A DNA stretch of 33,342 nucleotides, from NCBI GenBank assembly GCA_029974035.1, contig JARKQG010000006.1:1-33342 (forward strand), written 5' to 3'. The notes under the pieces were generated by a model. That model was not told the DNA's origin. It ran no database searches and worked only from the letters and a program-made list of their open reading frames with translations. Every line of letters starts with the position of its first letter. Position 1 is the first letter of the stretch. This DNA is from Eubacteriales bacterium (GTDB taxonomy: Bacteria > Bacillota_A > Clostridia > Christensenellales > Aristaeellaceae). This document shows positions 16,310 through 23,507 of this stretch, piece after piece. The translations under genes were made by a program, and so were the position numbers.

Positions 16310-16834
16310 TCACACCCCCTTCGCGGGTTCGGAAATTTTGGGTTGAGCGGTCAGCTCCGGATAGGTCTTTCGGGCGATGCCGGGCTTCCAGTCCTTGCGC
16401 ATCGGGTATTCGCCCTTGGGCCAGTTGTCGGGCAGCGGGTACTGTCTGCCGGGTGTCAGCCCCTCCACCTTGATCCCCAGAAGGCCCTCCAGCTCCCGCT
16501 CGTAGAAGGTGGCGCCGTTAAAGACGGGCAGCACCGTTTGGATGGACACCGGGTCCTCCCGGCGGGTCTTGAACTTCAGCGTCAGCAAAATGCCGCCGGG
16601 CTCCGCCACGTGGTAGAGAAATTCAAAGTTCTCGCCGGTATCGAGCCCCGTGATGGTGCACAGGTGGTCAAAGCCCAGTTCTTCCTTCAAAAACCGCAGC
16701 GCGTCCATGAAGTCCGCCTCGGGCACGCTCAGATAAATCCGGTTGTGCTTTATGACGGCCTGATCCGCGTCCAGGCCGAAGCGCTCGGCGAGGCGGCCCA
16801 GCACGCCCTGCTCCCGTTCATACGTCAATTCCAT
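16310..16834 (-). CDS. Hydrogenase subunit, NuoC/EchD/MbhK-like
   Basis: The product is 174 residues. The NuoC-type 30-kDa-subunit core is visible as FDHLCTITGLDTGENFEFLY (about 60-79), the TRREDPVSIQTVLPVFNGA strand, and the ERELEGLLGIKVEGL signature. It ends in the PLPDNWPKGEYPMRKDW linker typical of NuoC. It is a structural peripheral-arm partner of the large subunit. AGGAGG (16841-16846) sits 6 nt before the ATG at 16834, which is chosen over an in-frame ATG at 16849. The gene is separate from the large subunit, not fused as in NuoCD or HycE. Confidence 0.9.
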   Translation of the reverse strand: MELTYEREQGVLGRLAERFGLDADQAVIKHNRIYLSVPEADFMDALRFLKEELGFDHLCTITGLDTGENFEFLYHVAEPGGILLTLKFKTRREDPVSIQTVLPVFNGATFYERELEGLLGIKVEGLTPGRQYPLPDNWPKGEYPMRKDWKPGIARKTYPELTAQPKISEPAKGV

Positions 16835-16845
16835 ACCCTGCCTCC

Positions 16846-17361
16846 TCACGCCTGACCGGCTTTGCTCGTTTCCTCCGGAGTCCCGGGGGCCTCCGGGCCG
16901 GGGGCTGCGGCCTCGTCCGGCTTTTTTTCCGTATTCTCCAGCGTCTTGAGCAGCTTCACCACGCCGTCGATGATGGCCTCGGGCTTGACGGGGCAGCCGG
17001 GCACGTACATGTTGACGGGGATGGCGGTGTCAATGCCGCCCTCCACGCAGTAGCAGCCGTCAAACACGCCCGCGGAGCAGGCGCAGGTGCCCACCGCGAT
17101 GACAAACTTGGGCTCGGGCATCTGCTGATAGATGGTCACCAGGCGGTCGCGCTGCTGCATCGTGACCGGGCCGGAGCAGACCAGTACGTCCGCGTGGCGG
17201 GGAGACCCCTTGAGCTGGACGCCAAAGCGCTCCACGTCGTAGCGCGGGGTCAGCGCCGCCAGCACCTCAATGTCGCAGGCGTTGCAGGCGCCGGAGTTGA
17301 AGTGGATGATCCAGGGAGACTTCAGCCGGGCCCAGTTGATGATGCGTTCGATCGTCTTCAT
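16846..17361 (-). CDS. [NiFe] hydrogenase small subunit (NuoB/EchC/MbhJ-like)
   Basis: The product is 171 residues. The proximal [4Fe-4S] ligands are C26 and C29 in GACNACDIE, C93 in GTCACSAG and C123 in PGCPVKPE. The first pair is spaced CxxC as in hydrogenases, not the tandem CC of complex I NuoB. This subunit relays electrons between the NuoI-like ferredoxin and the NiFe site. The last 30 residues (about 142-171) are a Pro/Glu/Ala-rich tail not seen in typical EchC. GGAGGTGATTTC lies immediately upstream of the ATG at 17361, an excellent ribosome site. Confidence 0.94.
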   Translation of the reverse strand: MKTIERIINWARLKSPWIIHFNSGACNACDIEVLAALTPRYDVERFGVQLKGSPRHADVLVCSGPVTMQQRDRLVTIYQQMPEPKFVIAVGTCACSAGVFDGCYCVEGGIDTAIPVNMYVPGCPVKPEAIIDGVVKLLKTLENTEKKPDEAAAPGPEAPGTPEETSKAGQA

Positions 17362-17365
17362 GAAA

Positions 17366-17686
17366 TCACCTCCGCAGCAGCATGAACAGCGAAAGCACCG
17401 TCACGCCCAGGTACACCGCCGACGTGACCGTGAGGCCCGCGGGATCGGTGGCCACCACCAGCACGACCACGTGCATGATGGTGAAGAAAAACGCGAATTT
17501 GAAAAACTCGGTATAGTCCGGCTGGCCCTGGTTTTCCTCCATGTTTTCGCCGCAGGCGTAGGCCTGCATCTTTCCCTCGGAGTCCTGGCCGTGGGCGGAA
17601 AACCGCTTGGCGACCATAGACAGCGCAAAGGAAACCAGCAGCAGTACGAAAAAGGTCACCGGCGGCGACATGAGAAAGCTTTCCAT
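17366..17686 (-). CDS. NuoA-like (ND3-like) membrane subunit
   Basis: The product is 106 residues with three predicted helices: FFVLLLVSFALSMVA (about 12-26), FKFAFFFTIMHVVVLVVA (about 62-79) and VYLGVTVLSLFMLL (about 91-104). The long loop between helices 1 and 2 carries MQAYACGENMEE, matching the YECG-type loop of NuoA/ND3 that lines the coupling region near the NuoD-NuoH interface. This loop and its position directly before the NuoB-like gene, as in nuoABCD, support the call, although the sequence is diverged. It starts at ATG 17686 after a GGAGG site, and ends 4 nt before the small-subunit gene. Confidence 0.8.
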   Translation of the reverse strand: MESFLMSPPVTFFVLLLVSFALSMVAKRFSAHGQDSEGKMQAYACGENMEENQGQPDYTEFFKFAFFFTIMHVVVLVVATDPAGLTVTSAVYLGVTVLSLFMLLRR

Positions 17687-17723
17687 CGGATGCCTCCATC
17701 CATTCGTCAGATTGCGTTGGGCG

Positions 17724-18032
17724 CTACCCCTTCAGGTTGTTGAGCTTGTCGGTCATCAGCGAGCCGTTGTTGCGGTAGACGCCGAACAGGATGCCCGTGG
17801 CGATGACCAGCAGCATGACCTCGACGACGATGATCGTGATCACGAAGGATTGGGCCATGCCCATCTTGCCGGTCTCATACCCGGCGCCGATCATCACCAG
17901 TGTGACGGCCTTGGTGAGCACCTCCACCGAAAGCAGGATGCGCAAAAGGTTCCGCGTCACGATGATGCCGTACACGCCCACCGCGATCAAAAGCGCCGCG
18001 CCGATCAGAAACAGCGTATACAAAAGGCTCAC
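17724..18032 (-). CDS. NuoK/MrpC-like membrane subunit
   Basis: The product is 102 residues with three helices. Two buried glutamates are present: E37 in LLSVEVLTKAV and E71 in ITIIVVEVMLLV. These correspond by position to E36 and E72 of NuoK, which are needed for proton transfer in complex I. The start is GTG at 18032, overlapping the NuoJ-like stop as GTGA, with GGAGG about 9 nt upstream. This subunit would link the NuoH/NuoA region to the antiporter-like subunits. Confidence 0.88.
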   Translation of the reverse strand: MSLLYTLFLIGAALLIAVGVYGIIVTRNLLRILLSVEVLTKAVTLVMIGAGYETGKMGMAQSFVITIIVVEVMLLVIATGILFGVYRNNGSLMTDKLNNLKG

Positions 18033-18535
18033 AGCTTGTCGCCCTCCTTGAAGAAGATCAGCACGCCGAACACGCCGGCCAGCGCGATCACGATCTGGCC
18101 CAGAAGGTCGGCCTGGCGCTCGTTCCAGAACACGGCGGCCTCCGCGTCGCCGGCGACATGGGGGACGGTGGCGGGGATCAGTTCGCCCAGGTGGGGCAGC
18201 ATCAGCGCAAGCCCCGCAACGGCGAGGGCGATCAGCACCACCGGCAGCAGGCGGAAGCGCCTGCGGCGCTCCTCGCGATGCCGCTCGACTTCCTCCTTGG
18301 TGCGCAGCTTGGTCATCGAAATGGTGCTGATAAACACCACCGTAATCAGGCCGGCGCAGACGGAGAGTTCAAACACCGCCGCCAGCGGCGCCTTGAGCAT
18401 GAACAGAAGGATGGTCAGCACCGCGCTGAGCGCGGCCAGCGCCACCGCGGCCTTCAAAAGGTCCCGGAGCATCACGGTCAGCAGGGCGGTTATGATGAGC
18501 CCCGCCAGGAGTAGGATGATCACCGTCAGGTTCAA
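18029..18535 (-). CDS. NuoJ-like membrane subunit
   Basis: The product is 168 residues with about four or five helices. The first half (DLLKAAVALAALSAVLTILL, then FELSVCAGLITVVFISTIS) resembles NuoJ and MbhD/MrpB proteins. A strongly basic loop (about 75-93, with HREERRRRFR) follows, then helices ending in ADLLGQIVIALAGVFGVLIF. I used a TTG start at 18535 because GGAAGGTG lies about 8 nt upstream and no ATG occurs before residue 22. The gene overlaps the NuoK-like gene by 4 nt, the same order as nuoJK. The assignment to NuoJ versus MrpB/MbhD-MbhE is by position and pattern. Confidence 0.8.
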   Translation of the reverse strand: MNLTVIILLLAGLIITALLTVMLRDLLKAAVALAALSAVLTILLFMLKAPLAAVFELSVCAGLITVVFISTISMTKLRTKEEVERHREERRRRFRLLPVVLIALAVAGLALMLPHLGELIPATVPHVAGDAEAAVFWNERQADLLGQIVIALAGVFGVLIFFKEGDKL

Positions 18536-18565
18536 TTCTTTACACCTTCCATCGCAAGGATGTCG

Positions 18566-19978
18566 TCAGATCAGGCCTTTGCCCCTGAGATAGATGAGCA
18601 GCAGCGGAAACAGAAGCCCCGCGATCACGTTGACGGCGGAAAGAACAACCTCCACGAGCCGCATGGCGCCGTCACACTCGGTGACAGCCTCCATTTCGGG
18701 CGAGGGCTTTCCGAAAAACACCTTCTTCTGGAGTATAAGAAAATACCCCAGCGTCAGCGCGCTCAAACACAGCGCCGCAATGGCGAGCCCGGGGGACACC
18801 TGCCACACCGCCATCACGATGATGAGCTTCGACCAGAACCCCGACAGCGGCGGGATGCCCGACATCGACATCAGGCCCAGAATGGAGCTGATGCTGGTAA
18901 AGGGCATCACCTTGCCCAGGCCGCCCATCTGATCCATATCGCGGGTGCCCGTCTGGTGGTAGACGGCGGCGGCATCCACAAACAGGAGCGACTTGAACGT
19001 GGCGTGGTTGAAAAAGTGCATCACCGCACCGACAAAGCCCAGCGCCGACCCCGTGGACACCCCCAGCACGATGTAGCCGATCTGGCTGACCGAGGAGAAG
19101 GCCAGCATGCGCTTGATGTCCTTCTGGCCGATGGCGCCCAGCGCGCCCACCAGGATGGACACCACGGACAGGATCGCCAGCGCGGTGCCGACCTTGGCGT
19201 CGTTTTGAAACACATCCCGGTAGACGCGCATCAGCGCGTACACGCCGGACACCTTGATGACGACGCCCGCCAGCACCACCGAAACCGGCGACGGCGCGGA
19301 GGAGTGGGCGTCCGGCACCCAGGTGTGGAACGGCACCACGCCGGACTTGATCGAAAGGGCGATCACAAAAAGCAGAATCGCCGCGTTCAGCATCACCGGG
19401 TAGTGGCCGCCGAGCGAGGATACGTAGGCCGCGACGCCCGCGTAGGAGGTTTCGCCCGACAGCGTGAACAGGAAGGCGATGGCGAGCAGCATCATCGCGG
19501 TGGCCAGCGCGCTCATCAGGTAGTACTTGAAGGCGCCCTCCAGTTCGTCCCGCTTTTTGTCAATGGCGATCAGGAGGAACGAGGCCGCGCCCGTCACTTC
19601 GATGAAAACGTACAGGCTGAAGATGTCGGTGACCATCACCACGCCGTTCATGCCCATCATCAGAAGAAGCAGCGCGCTGCCAAAGCTGAAGCGGCTCGCG
19701 TGGATGGTGCCGGTGGCCACCAGCGCCGTGGCGCAGGCGATGAAGCCGATGATCGTCAGCACGATCGCGCCGAAGGCATCCACCGAAAACGTGCCGAAAA
19801 AGGTGGAGGCCAGGGGGGCGTTCGTTTGAATGACTTTCGCAAGATCCCAGGCGCCCAGCGCCACCTGAACCAGCGCGACGCCCGCCGCAATCCAGAGCGC
19901 GGACCAACGGCTGTTCCAGGTCAGAATGTTCAGGATCACCACCGCCGCCAGCGGGATCCCAATGAAAAGAAACGGCAC
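18566..19978 (-). CDS. Antiporter-like subunit, NuoN/NuoM/MrpD type
   Basis: The product is 470 residues with about 14 membrane segments. All four key charged residues of the family appear: E127 (FIEVTGAASF), K211 (SIKSGVVPFHTW), K242 (GVVIKVSGVYAL) and K329 (FFNHATFKSLLF). The family signatures PFHTWVPDAHSSAPSPVS and DIKRMLAFSSVSQIGY are clear. It should carry out one ion-pumping step of the membrane arm. The start is GTG at 19978, with AGGAGG (19987-19992) 8 nt upstream. The upstream antiporter-like gene ends 33 nt before. Confidence 0.92.
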   Translation of the reverse strand: MPFLFIGIPLAAVVILNILTWNSRWSALWIAAGVALVQVALGAWDLAKVIQTNAPLASTFFGTFSVDAFGAIVLTIIGFIACATALVATGTIHASRFSFGSALLLLMMGMNGVVMVTDIFSLYVFIEVTGAASFLLIAIDKKRDELEGAFKYYLMSALATAMMLLAIAFLFTLSGETSYAGVAAYVSSLGGHYPVMLNAAILLFVIALSIKSGVVPFHTWVPDAHSSAPSPVSVVLAGVVIKVSGVYALMRVYRDVFQNDAKVGTALAILSVVSILVGALGAIGQKDIKRMLAFSSVSQIGYIVLGVSTGSALGFVGAVMHFFNHATFKSLLFVDAAAVYHQTGTRDMDQMGGLGKVMPFTSISSILGLMSMSGIPPLSGFWSKLIIVMAVWQVSPGLAIAALCLSALTLGYFLILQKKVFFGKPSPEMEAVTECDGAMRLVEVVLSAVNVIAGLLFPLLLIYLRGKGLI

Positions 19979-20011
19979 GAGCTTTTCCTCCTTAAACTTG
20001 AGGGGATTCCG

Positions 20012-21523
20012 TCAGGACAGCGCGAAGATCGCGATGACGATCACCACGCCCCAAAGCACCCAGATCACATAGCGGGACTGGCTGCCGTTGTGCGCGCGCT
20101 TGACAAGCCCCGAAAGCGCGCCGACAAACCACACCACCGCCACGTCGTAAAACCAGCTGATGGCGTCGTTGATCACAAGGGAGATCCTTGCGTAAAAGCG
20201 AAACGCCCTCCGGGCGACGGGGTAGGGGTCGCAAAAGGTGGTTTCCAGCCAGGCCAGCGCGCCGTCCATCTCGGTGACGGGTTCGTCTTTCACCCTGGAG
20301 GCCTCAAAAAGGGCGGTGTGGCGCGCAAAGCCCAACGCGCCGATGCCCGCGAAGATCGCGCCCACCAGCGACACCAGCGAAAGCATCAGGCCCAGGATAC
20401 CGTCCGCGATCCGGTAGACCGCTCCGGAAAAGGCCACCGCCACGGCCGCAAGCGCGGCGGCATAGTAGGCGCCGACGGCGAGGGGGGCCTTGTGCCCCGG
20501 CGCGCCGTCCAGCGCGCCTGCCGCCAGGAACAGTACAAAGCCTGCCGCCGCCGCCGCGATGGCCGCGTAGGTAAACACGCCGCCGGCGGAGGAGGTGACG
20601 CCCAGTACCAGCGCGCCGCCCTGGGCCAGGTTCAGCGCGATCGCAAGCTTTTTATAGCTGCCCGCGGTCAGCGACAGCATGCCGGAGAGGAGCACCGTAC
20701 CCGCGCCCAGGACCAGCACGAGCAGCAGCGGCCACGCGTCCCGGCCCATCTCAAACATGCCCGGGAATTTTGAAAGCAGGTTTGCGCCCATCAGCAGGTT
20801 CAGCGCGCCGGGAACCAGCGCCATAAACGGCGCGGGCGCGACCCCGGACGCCCTGCCGATCCACCCGTGGAAGGGAATCACGCCCAGCTTCGCCGCGGCG
20901 CCCACCGCCATCAGAAGAAAGCCCGCGGTGCCCGGGGCGTTCATCGGCACGTGCATCGCGTCCATGGTCATGGTTTCGGCCGCGTGGCCGGCCAGGGCCA
21001 TGCCCAGGATCATGCACAGATCGGTGAGCGCGGCGGTAAAGACCGCGCGCACCGAGACCCTCCAGGCGCCTTCGCCGCCGGATTGGATCATGACGAACAT
21101 CGGCGCCCACATCGCCTGCCAGAAAAAGAGCATGGCGATCAGGTTGTTGGCCATGATCGCGCCGTTGGCCATCGCCAGCGCCATCAGAACGCAGCCGTCA
21201 AAGAGCCGGCCGGCGTCGGCCCTGCGAATGAGCGCGTAGATTGCCAGAAGAAACGCCAGCGCCGACGCGGCAATCACCAGCGCGCCGCCGGATGCCGTCA
21301 GCTTCAGCGAAAAGTCCATGCCCCACAGCGCCCAGGGGCGGGTATATTCCAGCGACTGGCCCGCCACAAAATCCGCGAGGGCAAATGTCGCGGCGGCGCC
21401 CAGTGCCAAAAGCGCCCGGCGAGGATGTCGCAGGCCCTCGGGCAGCATAAAGATCAGGGCGCCAAACGCGGATGGCAGCACCACCAGCATCAGGGGGAGA
21501 AGAGAATCCATGGTCACATTCAT
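20012..21523 (-). CDS. Divergent antiporter-like subunit with a degraded proton channel
   Basis: The product is 503 residues with about 14 membrane helices, related to NuoL/M/N but diverged. The helix 7 motif is kept (AAAKLGVIPFHGWIG, K212). At the helix 5 Glu position it has Gln (FFWQAMWAPMF, Q136). At the helix 8 Lys position it has a neutral residue (ALNLLMGANLL, about L243). The helix 12 region (AAIAAAAAGFVLFLAAG) has no Lys. The DIKRxLAYSSVSQ signature is reduced to SYKKLAIALNLAQ. It probably has a structural or altered ion role. The C-terminal 100 residues carry a long soluble stretch between helices. The ATG at 21523 overlaps the upstream stop (ATGA); an ATG at 21511 is possible. Confidence 0.85.
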   Translation of the reverse strand: MNVTMDSLLPLMLVVLPSAFGALIFMLPEGLRHPRRALLALGAAATFALADFVAGQSLEYTRPWALWGMDFSLKLTASGGALVIAASALAFLLAIYALIRRADAGRLFDGCVLMALAMANGAIMANNLIAMLFFWQAMWAPMFVMIQSGGEGAWRVSVRAVFTAALTDLCMILGMALAGHAAETMTMDAMHVPMNAPGTAGFLLMAVGAAAKLGVIPFHGWIGRASGVAPAPFMALVPGALNLLMGANLLSKFPGMFEMGRDAWPLLLVLVLGAGTVLLSGMLSLTAGSYKKLAIALNLAQGGALVLGVTSSAGGVFTYAAIAAAAAGFVLFLAAGALDGAPGHKAPLAVGAYYAAALAAVAVAFSGAVYRIADGILGLMLSLVSLVGAIFAGIGALGFARHTALFEASRVKDEPVTEMDGALAWLETTFCDPYPVARRAFRFYARISLVINDAISWFYDVAVVWFVGALSGLVKRAHNGSQSRYVIWVLWGVVIVIAIFALS

Positions 21524-22956
21524 CCGATGATCACCGCCATTTGCTGAACAATCGCCTGTACCCAAACCGCCGGGTAGTAAATCAGGATACCGCTGGCGAT
21601 GGAAAGCGCCGCCAGCAGCGCCACGGAGTATTCCATCGTCCCCCGGCCCTCATGGGCGGGGTGCTCCGCGTGGGACTGCCCCAGGAACACCCGGTAAAAC
21701 GCGCGCATCAGGTAGAGCACCGTCATCACCGCGCCCAGGATGAACACCGCGGCAATCCAGGGGTGCCCGGCCTCCACCGCGCCGTGGATGACCATGTCCT
21801 TGCTGAAAAACCCGCCAAAGGGCGGCACGCCCATGACCGAGAACGCGCAGAGGAAGAAGGAGACCGCCGTCCAGGGCATGGTCCTGGCCAGGCCGCCCAT
21901 CTTTCGGATGTCCTTGGTGTGCAGGCTGTGTTCCACGATGCCCGCGCACAGGAAGAGCCCCGCCTTGGAGATCGCGTGCATCAGGATGTACATCAGCCCG
22001 CCCGCCAGCGCCGCCTCGCCGCCGATGGAGAGGCCCAGAAAGATAAAGCCGATCTGGCTGACGGTGGAGTAGGCGACGATGCGCTTGATGTCGTTTTCCG
22101 CGATGGCTGCGCCGGCGGAGAGCATCGCGCTGACGGCGGCGATCACCGGCATCGCGGTATTCCAGAAGGCGTCAATGCGGAATGTAACGGCAAAGAGCCG
22201 CGCGTAGACGTACACGCCGATCTTCACCAGCACCGCCGCGTGCAGAAGGGCCGTGGCTGGGGTCGGCGCCACGCCCGCGTCGGCCAGCCAGGAGTGCAGC
22301 GGTAGCGTCGCGGACTTCGAGAGAATGCCAAAGAGGATCAGTACCACCGCGGCGTTGGAAATCTCCTTGCCCCGCAGCTGCAGAAGATCCATCGTTCCGT
22401 GCTGGAAGTAGACCATCAGAAATCCCGCCAGCATCACCAGCGCGCCCACGCCGGTGATCAGAAACGCCTTGTTGGCGCGGCGCACGTATTCCTTCTCTCG
22501 GAAAAAACCGATCAGCCGCCAGCACGCCAGCGCCGACAGCTCCCAAAACCCGTAGAGAAAGACGAGATTGGTGGTCATCGTAATGCCCATCATCGCGCCC
22601 AGAAACATCACCACGTAAAAGTAGTACTCGTTCTGGTTCTCGTAGTGTCCAAGGTAGCCGTAGGAATACACGACGATGATCAGCCCCAGGAAGGAGGAGA
22701 TCAGCGCCATGAACACCGCCAGGCCGTCCGCGTGAAAGCCAAAGCTCAGCCCGAGGGGCAGCATGATATCGAAGGAATGGGGCGCGCCGGACAGCGCCGT
22801 CGGTAGCATGGATATCAAAAGCCCAAAGGGCACCGCGACGTATACCAGCGCCATCGCGTTCCGGACCTTTTCCGACGCGCGTCCGATCAGCGGCAGCGTA
22901 CACGCGCCGATCAGCGGAACAAACACGACGAAAAGCAATAGGGTGGGACCAGTCAT
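21520..22956 (-). CDS. Antiporter-like subunit, NuoL/MrpA-N/HyfB type
   Basis: The product is 478 residues with about 14 helices. The four charged family residues are present: E139 (GFWELSALACW), K214 (ILSKSATLPLHSW), K245 (AAVLVKIGVYVY) and K331 (LMHAISKAGLFL). The signature ENDIKRIVAYSTVSQIGF is intact. The protein is shorter than NuoL and ends soon after the last helix, so the lateral amphipathic arm of complex I is missing. It is the first gene of the operon. The ATG at 22956 follows AGGGGG (22965-22970) by 8 nt. The ribosome site lies directly beneath a leader hairpin. Confidence 0.92.
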   Translation of the reverse strand: MTGPTLLLFVVFVPLIGACTLPLIGRASEKVRNAMALVYVAVPFGLLISMLPTALSGAPHSFDIMLPLGLSFGFHADGLAVFMALISSFLGLIIVVYSYGYLGHYENQNEYYFYVVMFLGAMMGITMTTNLVFLYGFWELSALACWRLIGFFREKEYVRRANKAFLITGVGALVMLAGFLMVYFQHGTMDLLQLRGKEISNAAVVLILFGILSKSATLPLHSWLADAGVAPTPATALLHAAVLVKIGVYVYARLFAVTFRIDAFWNTAMPVIAAVSAMLSAGAAIAENDIKRIVAYSTVSQIGFIFLGLSIGGEAALAGGLMYILMHAISKAGLFLCAGIVEHSLHTKDIRKMGGLARTMPWTAVSFFLCAFSVMGVPPFGGFFSKDMVIHGAVEAGHPWIAAVFILGAVMTVLYLMRAFYRVFLGQSHAEHPAHEGRGTMEYSVALLAALSIASGILIYYPAVWVQAIVQQMAVIIG

Positions 22957-23054
22957 CTTTTATACCCCCTGCGCCAACTTGGCGGCATTCGTGGTTCAGC
23001 CACCGGGCTTCATCGGTCTTAAAAGCGCAGGTTTGACAGCGCCCATAAAGACCA
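22957..23054 (-). promoter_or_regulatory. Structured 5' leader of the hydrogenase operon
   Basis: The predicted transcript begins near 23054. Three hairpins follow in order: GGTCTT (minus strand of 23048-23053) with AAGACC (23015-23020), enclosing GCGC (23039-23042) with GCGC (23025-23028); CCAC/GTGG with a 5-nt loop (22991-23003); and CGCC/GGCG in the palindrome at 22972-22984, directly upstream of the ribosome site (22965-22970). I recognise no known riboswitch class. A regulatory role is inference. Confidence 0.4.
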
Positions 23055-23060
23055 AATGTC

Positions 23061-23090
23061 ATTATAGACCGCACGGTGTCCGCCCGTCAA
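23061..23090 (-). promoter_or_regulatory. Promoter of the hydrogenase operon
   Basis: On the minus strand TTGACG (23090-23085), 18 nt, then TATAAT (23066-23061). It is a good sigma-A-type promoter 98 nt upstream of the first ATG. Confidence 0.75.
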
Positions 23091-23094
23091 TGGT

Positions 23095-23110
23095 GATATG
23101 AAAACATATC
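23095..23110. promoter_or_regulatory. 16-bp palindrome next to the hydrogenase -35
   Basis: GATATG-AAAA-CATATC is a perfect inverted repeat that ends 4 bp upstream of the -35 box. The position suits an activator or repressor site. No known regulator motif is matched with confidence. Confidence 0.4.
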
Positions 23111-23461
23111 TACCAATTATATAGGCCCTTAGATGGCATGCGTGCATCCGGACAACGGCGTCCATGCCTGCATTCATACCCTCGTTCCGATCGGCCAAAC
23201 CGGGCGCCCGCTCGGGGGTCGGAGGCGGGCCGTCCGCCGGAAATACTGCGTGGAAAGAATAATTATGCGCGCCGATCCATCAATAAATATTGCGGGATCG
23301 ATTGGTTTTCCCCGGCATGCCCCGGGTTTTTTGCGCCAAGTGCGTGTGAATGTATGCACACTTCGTTAAAAATGAAATTTTTTGCCCGCGGCTCCGTCAA
23401 AAAATCCGCCGGAACTTCATAAAGATTTCGAATTCTCCCCTTTATTTTTGGATCGGAGGTA
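23111..23461. other. Non-coding stretch between hydrogenase and PEP carboxykinase promoters
   Basis: About 350 nt, richer in A and T than its surroundings in its right half. It holds only short open frames without ribosome sites. The one site noted is a CRP-like palindrome at 23345-23360. I see no RNA gene or repeat here. Confidence 0.5.
23345..23360. promoter_or_regulatory. CRP-like palindrome upstream of PEP carboxykinase
   Basis: TGTGA-ATGTAT-GCACA matches the CRP consensus TGTGA-N6-TCACA at nine of ten defined positions. It is centred about 125 nt before the expected transcript start. Whether the organism has a CRP/FNR-family protein with this specificity is unknown. Confidence 0.3.
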
Positions 23462-23470
23462 TGCTATAAT
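23462..23470 (+). promoter_or_regulatory. Extended -10 promoter of PEP carboxykinase
   Basis: TGCTATAAT is an extended -10. A weak TTATTT (23442-23447) lies 17 nt upstream. The ATG is 37 nt further on, after AAGGAG (23493-23498). Confidence 0.65.
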
Positions 23471-23507
23471 TAAGATGGCCGAATTTGAGACGTAAGGAGC
23501 GAAAAAC

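Noticed and set aside
18560..20773. Long plus-strand open frame opposite the antiporter-like genes
   Set aside because: Its composition is His/Gln/Arg-rich and without hydrophobic or motif structure. The minus strand encodes clear membrane subunits.
22972..22984. Perfect 13-nt palindrome as a terminator or attenuator
   Set aside because: It lacks a U-tract and sits just before the ribosome site, so translation control is more plausible than termination.
22957..23054. Known riboswitch class in the hydrogenase leader
   Set aside because: I could not match the stems to the NiCo, cobalamin, Moco or other consensus patterns I know, so only an unnamed structured leader is reported.
23133..23422. 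Short open frames in the hydrogenase-PEP carboxykinase gap
   Set aside because: They have no ribosome sites, no recognisable motifs, and overlap the likely regulatory region.
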